Source of the DNA: Proteus vulgaris
GTDB taxonomy: Bacteria; Pseudomonadota; Gammaproteobacteria; Enterobacterales; Enterobacteriaceae
Assembly (NCBI RefSeq): GCF_033708015.1
Contig: NZ_CP137920.1
Coordinates: 1,860,001 to 1,924,000 of the forward strand
Length of the DNA stretch: 64,000 bases
Direction: 5' to 3'
The stretch's first letter is position 1, and each line of letters starts with the position of its first letter. Under the pieces are notes generated by a model. It was given only the letters and a program-made list of their open reading frames with translations. It was not told the origin of the DNA and searched no databases. Position numbers and translations under genes: made by a program. This document shows positions 46,603 through 56,095 of the stretch, piece by piece.

Positions 46603-46914
46603 GTGACCACATCTGTATCAATGAATAAGTGGGTAATTATAGAAGTAATATACGGTGATATTTTTGTTTGGCGTCAAAGGTGAGTCAATAACTCTTGAAC
46701 ATAAAGAGTCAGTAAAAAGACTCAATTAACATAATCAACCAGCCCAAAATAGAGATTTCAATGCCTATCCGTATTTAGATATCAAGGTTCGCATAATGTA
46801 TATTATGTTAAATGGAGGTTGGAGATTAAAACAGCCAGTTCACCCACACCCATATTCCTCAAACCGAGATTATTAAGCATTTAATAACATCACTTCTAAC
46901 TCAATTGATTAACC
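46603..46914. other. Intergenic region carrying dif
   Basis: 312 bp between roxA and the DUF4186 gene, both minus strand. The dif site is the only feature recognised. Confidence 0.6.
46786..46813 (+). other. dif chromosome dimer resolution site
   Basis: XerC arm GGTTCGCATAA, central TGTATA, XerD arm TTATGTTAAAT. It differs from E. coli dif only at the fourth base (T for G). XerC/XerD act here, driven by FtsK, to resolve chromosome dimers. It marks the convergence point of the two replichores. Confidence 0.96.
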
Positions 46915-47271
46915 TTAAGCGTTCATTTGATTAACTAGCCAACGATGAATGACTTGAACAATATATGCCTGCTCTTCTTCCGTTAATTGACGATGTTTTT
47001 CTATACCATGCCAGGTTTTTAAACATCCACGACAACACGTCGCTGTTGCATGCTGAGCAATAAATACAGGATGTCCTCGCATTGGAGTTTGCTTACCATC
47101 ATTTTTAGGTTCTTCAGTGGCCAAGCGCTTTTGAATAAAATCTAAAGCATGTTGATCGATAGTATCGGGACCTTTATCGATACAGTATTGTCGCTCTTTG
47201 GGTCCTAATTTAAATTTTTGCCGAAAAGTTGATTTGGATAACTTGTTAAATAAAAGATCTATATTATTCAT
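46915..47271 (-). CDS. DUF4186 family protein
   Basis: 118 aa, no signal peptide. A conserved-looking core HATATCCRGCLKTWHGI with C-C-x-x-C suggests a metal-binding or redox site; basic N-terminal half. Family function unknown. First gene right of dif, downstream of the ArsR-like regulator and possibly co-transcribed with it (gap about 40 bp). Confidence 0.85.
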   Translation of the reverse strand: MNNIDLLFNKLSKSTFRQKFKLGPKERQYCIDKGPDTIDQHALDFIQKRLATEEPKNDGKQTPMRGHPVFIAQHATATCCRGCLKTWHGIEKHRQLTEEEQAYIVQVIHRWLVNQMNA

Positions 47272-47310
47272 TAATTTTGCTACCGACTAGTTTCATTATT
47301 CAAATACACA

Positions 47311-48012
47311 TTATTTCTTTTTTATATCAAAGTGTTGAGCCAATACTTTATACCCCTTCTCACTGATAGTCACTTCCCTATATCCTTGATGGCGAGTTAA
47401 CCATGCTTGCGTCTCTGCGTAATTAAGAAAAACAGCCCCAATTTGTCCGCCTAAATGAAAACGACGTTCACTCCAATCTAAACATGGACAGCAAATATTA
47501 CGAGAATGCGTTGCTTGAAATTCAATACCCATATTTTTAAATTGCTCAAGACCTAATGTCGTAATAGCACAACCATCTTCGGTTATCCATTTTTGCTGAC
47601 AAAGTGAATGGTAAATATCAACGGCAACCTCACCGGCTAAATGATTATAACAAGTGCGTGCTCTCCTTAAGTGTTTGGGGGTTGTGATTTTAGCTTGTGA
47701 AACATGATCTGTTGAAAAGCACATTAAATTTTCAATAACATTGGCAATTTCATCGTTAGCCAATCGGAAATAACGATATTTACCTTGAGATATTACAGAG
47801 ATAAGACCGCTAGTGAGTAATTTGGATAAATGGCTACTTGCCGTAGAGGCAGCGATATCAGCCGCAATACCTAACTCAGTCGCTGTCCACGCCCTTCCAT
47901 CCATCAATGCACAGAGTATTTTGACTCTGGAAATATCAGATATTGCGGCACCAACAGCTGCTATTGCTGACTCTACGGTGTGTTGATATTCCGATTTTAT
48001 CACTTTGGTCAT
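47311..48012 (-). CDS. ArsR-like regulator with cysteine-rich C-terminal half
   Basis: 233 aa from ATG 48012 (AAAGGA about 11 bp upstream; ATGs at 48039 and 48048 are alternatives). N-terminal winged helix (ISDISRVKILCALMDGRAWTATELG, SSHLSKLLTSGLI) of ArsR type. The second half is a long extension with NICCPCLDWSERRFHLGG, a possible metal or redox sensor. It lies 84 bp downstream of a monooxygenase-like gene that it may control. Confidence 0.85.
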   Translation of the reverse strand: MTKVIKSEYQHTVESAIAAVGAAISDISRVKILCALMDGRAWTATELGIAADIAASTASSHLSKLLTSGLISVISQGKYRYFRLANDEIANVIENLMCFSTDHVSQAKITTPKHLRRARTCYNHLAGEVAVDIYHSLCQQKWITEDGCAITTLGLEQFKNMGIEFQATHSRNICCPCLDWSERRFHLGGQIGAVFLNYAETQAWLTRHQGYREVTISEKGYKVLAQHFDIKKK

Positions 48013-48095
48013 TTGAAATTGACGTCCTTTTGATAGCATGCCAGTCATTAATAGTGGAATAACGTTAATTGTGGCAAGGTCACGAGCCTATTTAA

Positions 48096-48410
48096 TTACA
48101 GATTTTCTGCATCAAATGAATATTCACGAGCCAAAGAAGTAATGCTAATTTTGTAAAAATCGAAAATAGATTTTCGACCTTCTTGTTGCGCATTTTTATG
48201 TAAGATATTTTTCTTCCACTGTAAAACAGCGTCTTCATTTTCCCACCAAGACAGTGATAATAATTTGCCTTCGGTTGATAAACTTTGAAACCGCTCTATT
48301 GAAATAAATCCTTCAATACCTGTTAGTAACGGTTTTAAGTCAGCAGCTAAAGCTAAATAACGATCTTGTTTTCCGGGTTTGATTTTTACTTCAAATATTA
48401 CGGCAATCAC
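48096..48410 (-). CDS. Antibiotic biosynthesis monooxygenase (ABM) domain protein
   Basis: 104 aa dimeric ferredoxin-like fold: VIFEVKIKPGKQDRYLALA, GFISIERFQS, LLSLSWWENEDAVLQWKKN. ABM proteins are small cofactor-free oxygenases or haem-related enzymes; substrate here unknown. It lies between the bpX genes and the ArsR-like regulator on the same strand. Confidence 0.88.
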   Translation of the reverse strand: MIAVIFEVKIKPGKQDRYLALAADLKPLLTGIEGFISIERFQSLSTEGKLLSLSWWENEDAVLQWKKNILHKNAQQEGRKSIFDFYKISITSLAREYSFDAENL

Positions 48411-48490
48411 GGGTGTTCTCCTTTATTTGTAACGACGAGTGTATTTATAAAAAAGGCAAAACACTTCGATAATCACTGAAATGTTGGTTT

Positions 48491-51142
48491 TTATTTTAAA
48501 AGCAAACTCAATGTATTTACTCGCCCATTATCCCAGTTAAAATGCACCAAACGCCCTGTTTTGTCGAAAAAATACCATTGACTAAATTCATTTCGATATT
48601 GTGGTGCGAAAATTGTGGGCCATTTAAGTTCAAAGGTGCAGTGATTTTGATTGTTATATAAACGAAATATCGTTAATTCATCTTTTTGCCAATAAATTAA
48701 TTTTGCTGATCTTGAAATTAAATGCAAAGAATGTTGTTCTTCAATCGATTGAGTATTAGGCAACTGTAAACGTTGGGTATAGTGTGAGTTTATTGATGTG
48801 AGCACGCATTTATCATGTTTTACAGTATAATATGAGTGAGACATCAGGTCATATTTGCATCCCTCACTAAAAGTATGAGATAAGCTTTCTCGCTGAGTTA
48901 ACCAACGATTGGGTAATGTATACGACCAGCGTTCGTTGGGTTCACTATTAATTAGCCAATATTCGGCGCCATTGTGACGAAGAAGCTCGATAATATCACC
49001 ATTCAACGAATCCACATTCCAAACTATTTTAAAGTCATTTTTAGTATCAACAACGTGAACGGCATTGTGAATGGCAATAGTCCAAAAAACACCATCAAAA
49101 TTACGGGTGAAAACAGTACATTTTAGCGTACCAAGTTCTTGGATAAACTGTGTTGTGATTGCTAATGAACTAATCTGGAAATAATCACCCCTTGGTGCCA
49201 ACAATAAAGCGCTTTGGTTATTTTCTGCGATAACAATATGATAAGTTGGAGTTAATTGATGCCAAAGTTGCTTTCCTGCTTTATCTGTTAACAACACTCC
49301 AGATTCGCCTAATGCGATAAGATATTGGTGATCATTTAAGGCAACGACATCGTAAATAGCATAAAGCCCTTGTTCTGGAATAGTGGCAGAAATAAAGTGA
49401 TTTTGCGCATCTAGTGAATAGCATTTAGGTTCTGGAATATCACTCTGAGGGATATCGACTTTAAATAATTTATTCGTACTTTTATGAATAAATTGGCTAA
49501 TTTCTTTTCTCTCTAATACAGAATGAGCACCATATTGATCAACTATAATAGGTCGAATTAATTGATTAATCAGTTGTTCAGTTAATTTGGTTTGCTTAGG
49601 TAATGCTAATAGCTCTCTGACTAAAATGGCGCGTTGAATAGTGGCAAGTGGATCGTTACATACCTTTTTAATATCATCTTGATATAAATGAACAGTGTCA
49701 GGTAATAAAAATATTGATTTTACAATACTACGTAGGCTTAATTCTCCACCAGCTTGATAAGCAATTTCTAACCAATGTTTGGCTTTATTACGACTTATTT
49801 CATTGTTTAATTGCCAGATAATATCGATAGCTTGTAAATAATCTTCACAGTCAACCAGATATTCAGCCCACTCTTCACGCATCTTATCTGCAATATCAGG
49901 ATGTTTTTCTTGTAACTGTAATACGACGTAGGAAAAAGCATTATGTAGGCGAGCATAAATAACAGCAGAATCAATATCGCCCGCTAAGCAATATAAGCGA
50001 ATAATATAAGCCGGTGGCATTGCCCATAATCGAGCTAGTTCAGCGGCTTGTTGATAGCGTTGAAAGCTTTCTAAATAATCTAGAGCTTCTTCTTTTTCTT
50101 GCAATAATTCAGCCAGAACAAATAACGCTTCTTCATTACGCCCTGCTTTATCTAGCTTTATAAACTGTTGACGATAAAGTTGTTTTAAATAATTTTGCAG
50201 TTCATCTCCAAAATAAAGACTTTTACGTCCTTGTTGATTGTCTGATATTTCTAGTTTATTTCGCCCTTTTAATCGCCCTAAATAAGGTGAAGGCGTAGTT
50301 TCTTGGTTTTCTTGATGCTTACTCAGTGGAATACCATGACGCAATGCTTGATCGACATTACCATCTTCAAACATTTTCATCATTTTATTAATATAATTCG
50401 CTTGTTGCTTACTCATCATAGAGGCTAATCCGCTTTTAATTGAAAGCTTATTTAGCCAATGTTGCCACCGTGATAATTGAGATGTCGTTTTAGATGAAGA
50501 GTACATCGCTTCACGATTTTGGGGCGTCAGAAAGTTATTAATGATTTTCTGAGTTAGTGATAACGACGCTTTTGCATGAGGTTCTTGTGTTTGAGATGAC
50601 GACGAAGCGTTTTCAAATACTGTTTTTATAAATTGCTTTTGTTTATCATCTGCCGGTGGAATATTGTCACCAATAATCGTTCTAATATTTTTCTCTTCTG
50701 ACAATGCTTGAGGTTTTATCTCATATAGACTGGCGTAGTTATCAGTTTCTTCAAAATGAATCTCTTTAATATCAAGATAATCAGCAAGTGATAGAGGTTC
50801 AGCTTGTGAAAATAGAAGTGTTGTTACAACACCACTACGAACTAAAGCAAGATCTGCATAAGGAAGCTTTTTGAGCTCATCATCATCTAAAGGTGCTGTG
50901 CTATAAAGGCGACCGTAACGAATTAAAGGCCATCCCTCAATGGATGAGCAATCCAGCGTTTTATTTTCAGCAAAACAGAGAACGTCCCCTTGTTCGAATC
51001 GATAAATACGACAATTAGTTTGCCAATGTTTTATTAAATAAGTCAGCCGTTGAGTCTCGTTAAACCAGTCATTTGGTAGCCATAAACCTTCGATCTGACG
51101 ATATCCCAATAACATGGGGTGACGAATATAATCATCACGCAT
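48491..51142 (-). CDS. Large beta-propeller protein of a MoxR-vWA ternary system
   Basis: 883 aa from ATG 51142, which overlaps the preceding stop by 8 bp and has AAGGTG 9 bp upstream (a TTG at 51166 is an alternative). N-terminal part about 1-170 is a compact domain (RYGRLYSTAPLDDDELKKLP); 250-560 is helical, repeat-like (EEALFVLAELLQEKEEALDYLESFQRY); 570-883 shows repeated four-strand blades with terminal W (LTDKAGKQLW, FFDKTGRLVHFNWDNG), a beta-propeller. Assigned to the bpX families by context and architecture. Cytoplasmic. Confidence 0.8.
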   Translation of the reverse strand: MRDDYIRHPMLLGYRQIEGLWLPNDWFNETQRLTYLIKHWQTNCRIYRFEQGDVLCFAENKTLDCSSIEGWPLIRYGRLYSTAPLDDDELKKLPYADLALVRSGVVTTLLFSQAEPLSLADYLDIKEIHFEETDNYASLYEIKPQALSEEKNIRTIIGDNIPPADDKQKQFIKTVFENASSSSQTQEPHAKASLSLTQKIINNFLTPQNREAMYSSSKTTSQLSRWQHWLNKLSIKSGLASMMSKQQANYINKMMKMFEDGNVDQALRHGIPLSKHQENQETTPSPYLGRLKGRNKLEISDNQQGRKSLYFGDELQNYLKQLYRQQFIKLDKAGRNEEALFVLAELLQEKEEALDYLESFQRYQQAAELARLWAMPPAYIIRLYCLAGDIDSAVIYARLHNAFSYVVLQLQEKHPDIADKMREEWAEYLVDCEDYLQAIDIIWQLNNEISRNKAKHWLEIAYQAGGELSLRSIVKSIFLLPDTVHLYQDDIKKVCNDPLATIQRAILVRELLALPKQTKLTEQLINQLIRPIIVDQYGAHSVLERKEISQFIHKSTNKLFKVDIPQSDIPEPKCYSLDAQNHFISATIPEQGLYAIYDVVALNDHQYLIALGESGVLLTDKAGKQLWHQLTPTYHIVIAENNQSALLLAPRGDYFQISSLAITTQFIQELGTLKCTVFTRNFDGVFWTIAIHNAVHVVDTKNDFKIVWNVDSLNGDIIELLRHNGAEYWLINSEPNERWSYTLPNRWLTQRESLSHTFSEGCKYDLMSHSYYTVKHDKCVLTSINSHYTQRLQLPNTQSIEEQHSLHLISRSAKLIYWQKDELTIFRLYNNQNHCTFELKWPTIFAPQYRNEFSQWYFFDKTGRLVHFNWDNGRVNTLSLLLK

Positions 51143-53039
51143 TTGGGGTGTCACCTTCTTGTTCAATGGTATACAGATTTAGGCGTAATTGTTTTTGGTA
51201 TACATCATAAACAACGACTTGAGCATGCTCTGTTAATGCAGCAAAAAGACCTTTAGATGGGCTAAATGAGTAACGTGTAAACGGATTATCTGCACGATAT
51301 AAAATTTCTATATCACCGTTTGAATAACTGGCAATATTTCGTTTGTTTGGGCTGATCATCAAAATATTCAAGGTGGTTAAATCGACTTCTGAAGAGCCAT
51401 CGAGTATAGGATGAAAAAGCCCTATTCCTTGCCACCCTTGAGGTAAGTCTATTGGATAACCATAAACCTCATCAACTTCCATATTATAGACATGCCAACT
51501 TTGTCGATTAGTATCTAATGAAATAGCACAAGAGATTGATTTAGAACCATCAGTATATTTATGGTAATAGGCAAATAAGGCACTTCTTTGATAGGAAATA
51601 AATTGAGGGAAATAGAGTTGATGTTGATAACGCTTTTGAGAAAAGTCAGCACCCGTGACCATTTGAACTAATTGACTACTCTCATTGAGATAAATATATA
51701 CCAGCAGATTATCTGCTATTTTCTCTATGCCAAGGACTTTCTCTTCAACGATTTTAAAGCTATTTTTTTCTTCAGCATAAATATTGTGTGAAAAGGCGAC
51801 CAACTGTTTCGCCCTATCATGAACAAATAAACTGAAATATTCCTTATTATTATTAGCTAAATAAGCACTAGCCAGTGTATTACCTCGCCCAATACCCGCT
51901 GAAAACGCTTTATCAGAAGGTCGAGGCATATAAGAGAGTTTGGGTAATTGCCAAAAATAGAGTCCGTTGTTATTGGAAAGCAATGCGCCTACCTTTCTCC
52001 CGTGACACTGTAACGCCAAAACAGTGTAACCATCAGGATATACTTGGTATACAAACGGTTTTTTAAGTTCACGGTTTTGATTTAATCTATTCAGTGGTGG
52101 AACTTTGATCACTAGAAGTCCAGGTTTGCCTAATAAAGTAACACCTACCGCGCTACCATGAAATGAGATAACAGGCGAAAACATCAGTGATATTTTGTGT
52201 TTGTGTTGATGCGTATTTTGCACTGAAGGAGGTCTTATTTGCCCTTTTAATATCTGTGAGCTTAATGCACTAGGCGGTGTTGATAATACAAGATGTCGTT
52301 GAAAATGAGGTGTGCGAATTTTGACATCAATCGTTTTATTGAAACAATCATCTGCCGTTAATTCAATATGATGACTTGATGCAATGGGTTTCAATATAGG
52401 TTGTTGATGAGCGCCCGTGACTAACCAAATCTCACCGTTTTGTGCATCAATATCTTCGCTAATAACGTTTTGCCAATGTGTAATATTTTCTTGTAAAACA
52501 GGAGAGTAAGTTCGACGTGTCAATAATTCATATAGATCATTTATGGTGTTTAAAGGCATTAATGGAATGATTGATTGGAGTGTTCCCCACATTAATGTAC
52601 ACCCCGCTTTTTCTGCTCGCTGAGCCAATAAAATAAGTAATGCAATGTGGACTAGACGACATTCACCCAGTTGCGAAATTCCCGTATCAAAAAGGACGGT
52701 GATTTGATTTAAAGATTGTTGAGATTTATAGTTTGGTGCTAAAAAGAGATGTTCTGCATTGATGGCTCGTCTCATAAATTCATCAGGCACTTCATCAGCC
52801 ATTAACCACTCGCTAAGTAGCAGATTTTGATAATTTCCTTTGCGCTGTATTTGACCAATACCATCTTGTTCAGGTACGCCACCAAGTTGTGCTCCTTGTA
52901 CAGGGCCCAATACACGATTCAGGCGTTGTAATACATCAGAAAATGCAGGAATTAGTTCGGGATCTAACCAGCTAAGCCAAGGTTGCCAAGGTTGTAGTGC
53001 TTCGGGTAACGAGATGGATTGTGTTGTGGATAATGGCAT
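51135..53039 (-). CDS. vWA plus beta-propeller protein of the ternary system
   Basis: 634 aa. Residues about 68-215 form a vWA domain with a degenerate MIDAS (DTGIS at 118-122; canonical DxSxS has lost its first serine). Residues about 240-634 are strand-rich blades (ALLSNNNGLYFWQLP, LFAALTEHAQVVVYDVYQKQ), a beta-propeller. No signal peptide. It links the MoxR ATPase to the larger propeller protein. Its end overlaps the next gene. Confidence 0.82.
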   Translation of the reverse strand: MPLSTTQSISLPEALQPWQPWLSWLDPELIPAFSDVLQRLNRVLGPVQGAQLGGVPEQDGIGQIQRKGNYQNLLLSEWLMADEVPDEFMRRAINAEHLFLAPNYKSQQSLNQITVLFDTGISQLGECRLVHIALLILLAQRAEKAGCTLMWGTLQSIIPLMPLNTINDLYELLTRRTYSPVLQENITHWQNVISEDIDAQNGEIWLVTGAHQQPILKPIASSHHIELTADDCFNKTIDVKIRTPHFQRHLVLSTPPSALSSQILKGQIRPPSVQNTHQHKHKISLMFSPVISFHGSAVGVTLLGKPGLLVIKVPPLNRLNQNRELKKPFVYQVYPDGYTVLALQCHGRKVGALLSNNNGLYFWQLPKLSYMPRPSDKAFSAGIGRGNTLASAYLANNNKEYFSLFVHDRAKQLVAFSHNIYAEEKNSFKIVEEKVLGIEKIADNLLVYIYLNESSQLVQMVTGADFSQKRYQHQLYFPQFISYQRSALFAYYHKYTDGSKSISCAISLDTNRQSWHVYNMEVDEVYGYPIDLPQGWQGIGLFHPILDGSSEVDLTTLNILMISPNKRNIASYSNGDIEILYRADNPFTRYSFSPSKGLFAALTEHAQVVVYDVYQKQLRLNLYTIEQEGDTPNA

Positions 53040-53080
53040 GATGATAATTCGATCCTTGTATCACATTATATTTCACTATT

Positions 53081-53509
53081 TCACTCGAAACACAACTGGG
53101 TGAGTGTTTCCTGTAGCTTTGGTGTTAATGTCCATTGATTATCTAAAGGGATCACCGTTGAAGGTGATGGTAAAAGTAATAATGGCTGGCGTTTAAAATG
53201 CTGCACTAAGGCTTGCTCCACCAGCCCATCAGGCAATAAAAGCTGTTGATGTATAGGGAGCCATAATTTTGCTGTTTGAGTAGAAGGTGCAATCAGCGTT
53301 ATGTTGTCAATCCAAGGTAAATCAGCCGGCTTCCCCAGTACAATCAGCCGATGCTGACTGGTGATCACTTTTAACCGTTTTTGCTGAGCATCAGGCAGAT
53401 GAATGATTCGCTCAATAAGCTGTTTAGCCGTTATACCTATTGCAACCCCTCCTTGTGGTTTAGGTGGCATTGCATTAGGTTGCCACGTCAGTGGAAATGT
53501 TAGGCTCAT
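53081..53509 (-). CDS. Small bpX-type ternary system protein
   Basis: 142 aa, strand-rich with AKLWLPIHQQLLLPDGLVEQAL and PLLLLPSPSTVIPLDNQW, the look of the small bpX domains encoded with MoxR-vWA-propeller genes. Its ATG overlaps the MoxR stop by 4 bp, so it is translationally coupled. The exact bpX subfamily number cannot be assigned by eye. Confidence 0.78.
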   Translation of the reverse strand: MSLTFPLTWQPNAMPPKPQGGVAIGITAKQLIERIIHLPDAQQKRLKVITSQHRLIVLGKPADLPWIDNITLIAPSTQTAKLWLPIHQQLLLPDGLVEQALVQHFKRQPLLLLPSPSTVIPLDNQWTLTPKLQETLTQLCFE

Positions 53510-54624
53510 AATAAGTGACTAAACTGTATTGCTAATTGTGTACGTAATACGGCAAGCTCTTCACTTAACATTTCTGTTGAGAAGTTGGCATCGATTTCTC
53601 TTAACGTCAGTTCAATGTCTGCTTTAGAGACAGGTTCTGCATTGAGAACATCTGTGGCTCTTTCAATTAGACGGTGCATACGAGACTGAGGTTGCAATGT
53701 CGCCTCTTCTACGGAACTAAATAATCGAGAATTCATTGAAAGTGAGAGTTCTTGTCGTAAGATTTCACGTCCTTGTTGTTGCGCATCTTCAGTAGGCAGT
53801 ACATACAGTAAAGGCCAGAGATCTTGTTCTGTCGCAATCTCTCGATTATTGAGTACGGTTGCGGCGGCAATAAGACGTTGAACACGAACAATGCGCCTAT
53901 CTGAAAGCGTGATCCCTGCGTTTCTTAATGAACGCACAGCATTAGCCAGCAACGGTCTGACTTGTGTTAAGTCGACATTTTTAACCGCAAGGTATAATTC
54001 ATCTAATTGAGCAATATCGAGTTGAGCTGAAAGATGAGTCAGGCTTGAAGCCCATCCACCTTCAAGCATAGCTTCTAATTGGTGATCGGGTATGGGATCA
54101 ATAAAAAGATGAATAAGAAAGCGATCTGAGAATGCGGCGAGGTTAGGATCATCAGGCAAATTATTAGCCGCACCAATACACACTTTTAATGGACTAATAA
54201 TATCGGTATGACCACGCTTAAATCGACGCTCATTTAAAATACCTAATAAGGTATTTAAAATTGCCGTTGAGCCCAGAAAAACCTCATCAAGAAAAACAAT
54301 ATCCGCTTCAGGTAGCATTCCTGTGGTATCAGTTTCAACTTTACCTTCTTTTAGTTTTTTGAGGTCAACGGCGCCAAATAACTCTGAAGGTTCAGTAAAA
54401 CGCCCTAAAAGGTATTCAAAATAACGTCCACCTAATGTTTGAGAAACTCTGCGGACAACCGCACTTTTCGCTGTACCTGGCGGGCCGATAACAAGCAAAT
54501 GTTCATGAGCAACGGCGGCTAAAACAACTAGCTCAGCAAGTTGCTCTCGTCCAATCATACCTTGCGTTGAATGTTGTATTGCTTTGCGAATATTATCGAT
54601 AATTCCATTTATATTTGATGTCAT
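53506..54624 (-). CDS. MoxR-family AAA+ ATPase
   Basis: 372 aa from ATG 54624 (GTG at 54636 possible; neither has a strong ribosome site). Walker A GPPGTAKS (47-54), Walker B IVFLDE (D113, E114), sensor 1 GAANNLP and the AAA lid at 290-372. MoxR ATPases act as chaperones that remodel vWA partners. First gene of the four-gene bpX block; 225 bp separate it from the upstream hydrolase gene. Confidence 0.93.
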   Translation of the reverse strand: MTSNINGIIDNIRKAIQHSTQGMIGREQLAELVVLAAVAHEHLLVIGPPGTAKSAVVRRVSQTLGGRYFEYLLGRFTEPSELFGAVDLKKLKEGKVETDTTGMLPEADIVFLDEVFLGSTAILNTLLGILNERRFKRGHTDIISPLKVCIGAANNLPDDPNLAAFSDRFLIHLFIDPIPDHQLEAMLEGGWASSLTHLSAQLDIAQLDELYLAVKNVDLTQVRPLLANAVRSLRNAGITLSDRRIVRVQRLIAAATVLNNREIATEQDLWPLLYVLPTEDAQQQGREILRQELSLSMNSRLFSSVEEATLQPQSRMHRLIERATDVLNAEPVSKADIELTLREIDANFSTEMLSEELAVLRTQLAIQFSHLL

Positions 54625-54849
54625 ATGTTTACGCACAAATTAAGAGTTTAGCAGCGAGATGCTTGCATTATGTGATTTTTTATTTTCTGGCTCAACTTTT
54701 TTAATTAAATAACATTTTTATATTTTTTATAAAACGTTTCATTACATATAACTTTAGTAATAATACTACCTATATTAGTGAAAGAAAAAGAAATGGGTTT
54801 ATCTTTATTTCTCAAATAATGAAAATATCATTAATCAATGAAGATTGAT

Positions 54850-56091
54850 TTATTTGTGTATTTTCCTTCTCTCTGTTGCAATATCAAACGCTAAACTTCG
54901 TAAATTAGGGGTATGGTTTATTAATGCACGATGCGTTGATGCTTGGCTAATAAAAGCAAAACTGTTTCCCCACGGATGTTGATAACGATCACGTACAATA
55001 GGCGCACTCCAATGTTGTAGTAATCCTTCTAAAGGAAGGTGATCGTCACCTACTGTTAATGTTTGAGCCACTAATTGTGGAAATTCACGTTTAATCTCTT
55101 TAGCTTGTAAATACCAGCGATCTCTACCATAAATGGCGGCTTTTAACGTGATATTGTTGTCACTCAAATACCATACTTGTGGCACGGCTTGTTCATCTGC
55201 ATTAATACCTGAAACCGCATCAGTAAAGCGTTTAGCACCTTGTAAATTTTTTGCCAATGCTTCTCTCACTCGTTGATTTTGAGCTGAACTGATTGATGTT
55301 TTATAAGGGCCTAAACGATAGTGCTCCCAACATGCCTCATCATAGATATCAAAATCATTTAATGCTCTGCCGTAGCTATCTATTACCACAGGATTTGGCG
55401 GCAATAGTTGATATACAAAAGGACAACCACAGACATCATCAGGAGAGAACCCATAAAGATAACGGCTTCCTGCGTAATAACCTGTCTCCATCATGGATAA
55501 TGCTTGAAATGTGCCGTGCCAAGGTGGACCAAAAGCGTACCACTTAGCGACTAATGCCCTATTTTCTGGTGTGGTATGCCGTAACCAATAACGAATTGCA
55601 AGATTAGACGCAGATTGAGCAATAAAAATAAAAGGCTGGTTTTCGCCAAAAATAGTTTTTAGTCGATCAACTTCTCTATCAATAGTATCCACCAGCACTC
55701 GATGATCAGCTCGCCAATCATGGGCAAGGAAAAACAGATCTTGCCCTTCGCGATAACCTAATGCTGTTTCAAGCACATCTTTAAGCTCTTGAGTGACAAG
55801 AGTGCTCACTAAATAAGGGACAATCGAAAATGCGTGCAATTGCTCGGTGGCTAATACGCGAGGCGAATGCTGAGTGCTGGGGTACTCATATTCATAATCA
55901 CTTTTTGTAAAGACACTACGATGATCACCCCAAATAAAGGCCTGCTTTTGTCTATCAAAAAGCTTAGTCCCTAGAATTCCGGGTAAATAAATAATAGGAA
56001 GATTCGGTATTTTATCATCAAGTTTCGCTTGACGGATTTGAGCCGCAATAAGTTGAGCACGTATTAATGACCATCCTCTATTGAGTGGCAT
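54850..56091 (-). CDS. LCAT-like alpha/beta hydrolase
   Basis: 413 aa, no signal peptide. Lecithin:cholesterol acyltransferase-like features: oxyanion region LPGILGTKLFD (36-46), HDWRAD (124-129), nucleophile elbow FIAQSASN with S160, a late acid in TVGDDHLPLEG and His in THRALINH. The elbow AQSAS lacks both glycines of GxSxG. It could act as a lipase, acyltransferase or thioesterase. Four bp after the radical SAM stop, so it ends the luxEC-like operon. Confidence 0.85.
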   Translation of the reverse strand: MPLNRGWSLIRAQLIAAQIRQAKLDDKIPNLPIIYLPGILGTKLFDRQKQAFIWGDHRSVFTKSDYEYEYPSTQHSPRVLATEQLHAFSIVPYLVSTLVTQELKDVLETALGYREGQDLFFLAHDWRADHRVLVDTIDREVDRLKTIFGENQPFIFIAQSASNLAIRYWLRHTTPENRALVAKWYAFGPPWHGTFQALSMMETGYYAGSRYLYGFSPDDVCGCPFVYQLLPPNPVVIDSYGRALNDFDIYDEACWEHYRLGPYKTSISSAQNQRVREALAKNLQGAKRFTDAVSGINADEQAVPQVWYLSDNNITLKAAIYGRDRWYLQAKEIKREFPQLVAQTLTVGDDHLPLEGLLQHWSAPIVRDRYQHPWGNSFAFISQASTHRALINHTPNLRSLAFDIATERRKIHK

Positions 56092-56095
56092 ATTT

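Noticed and set aside
50823-50830. GTTACAAC (Ter core, minus strand) in the propeller gene
   Set aside because: Flanks do not match (GGT before, AAC after) and the polarity would stop forks before they reach dif.
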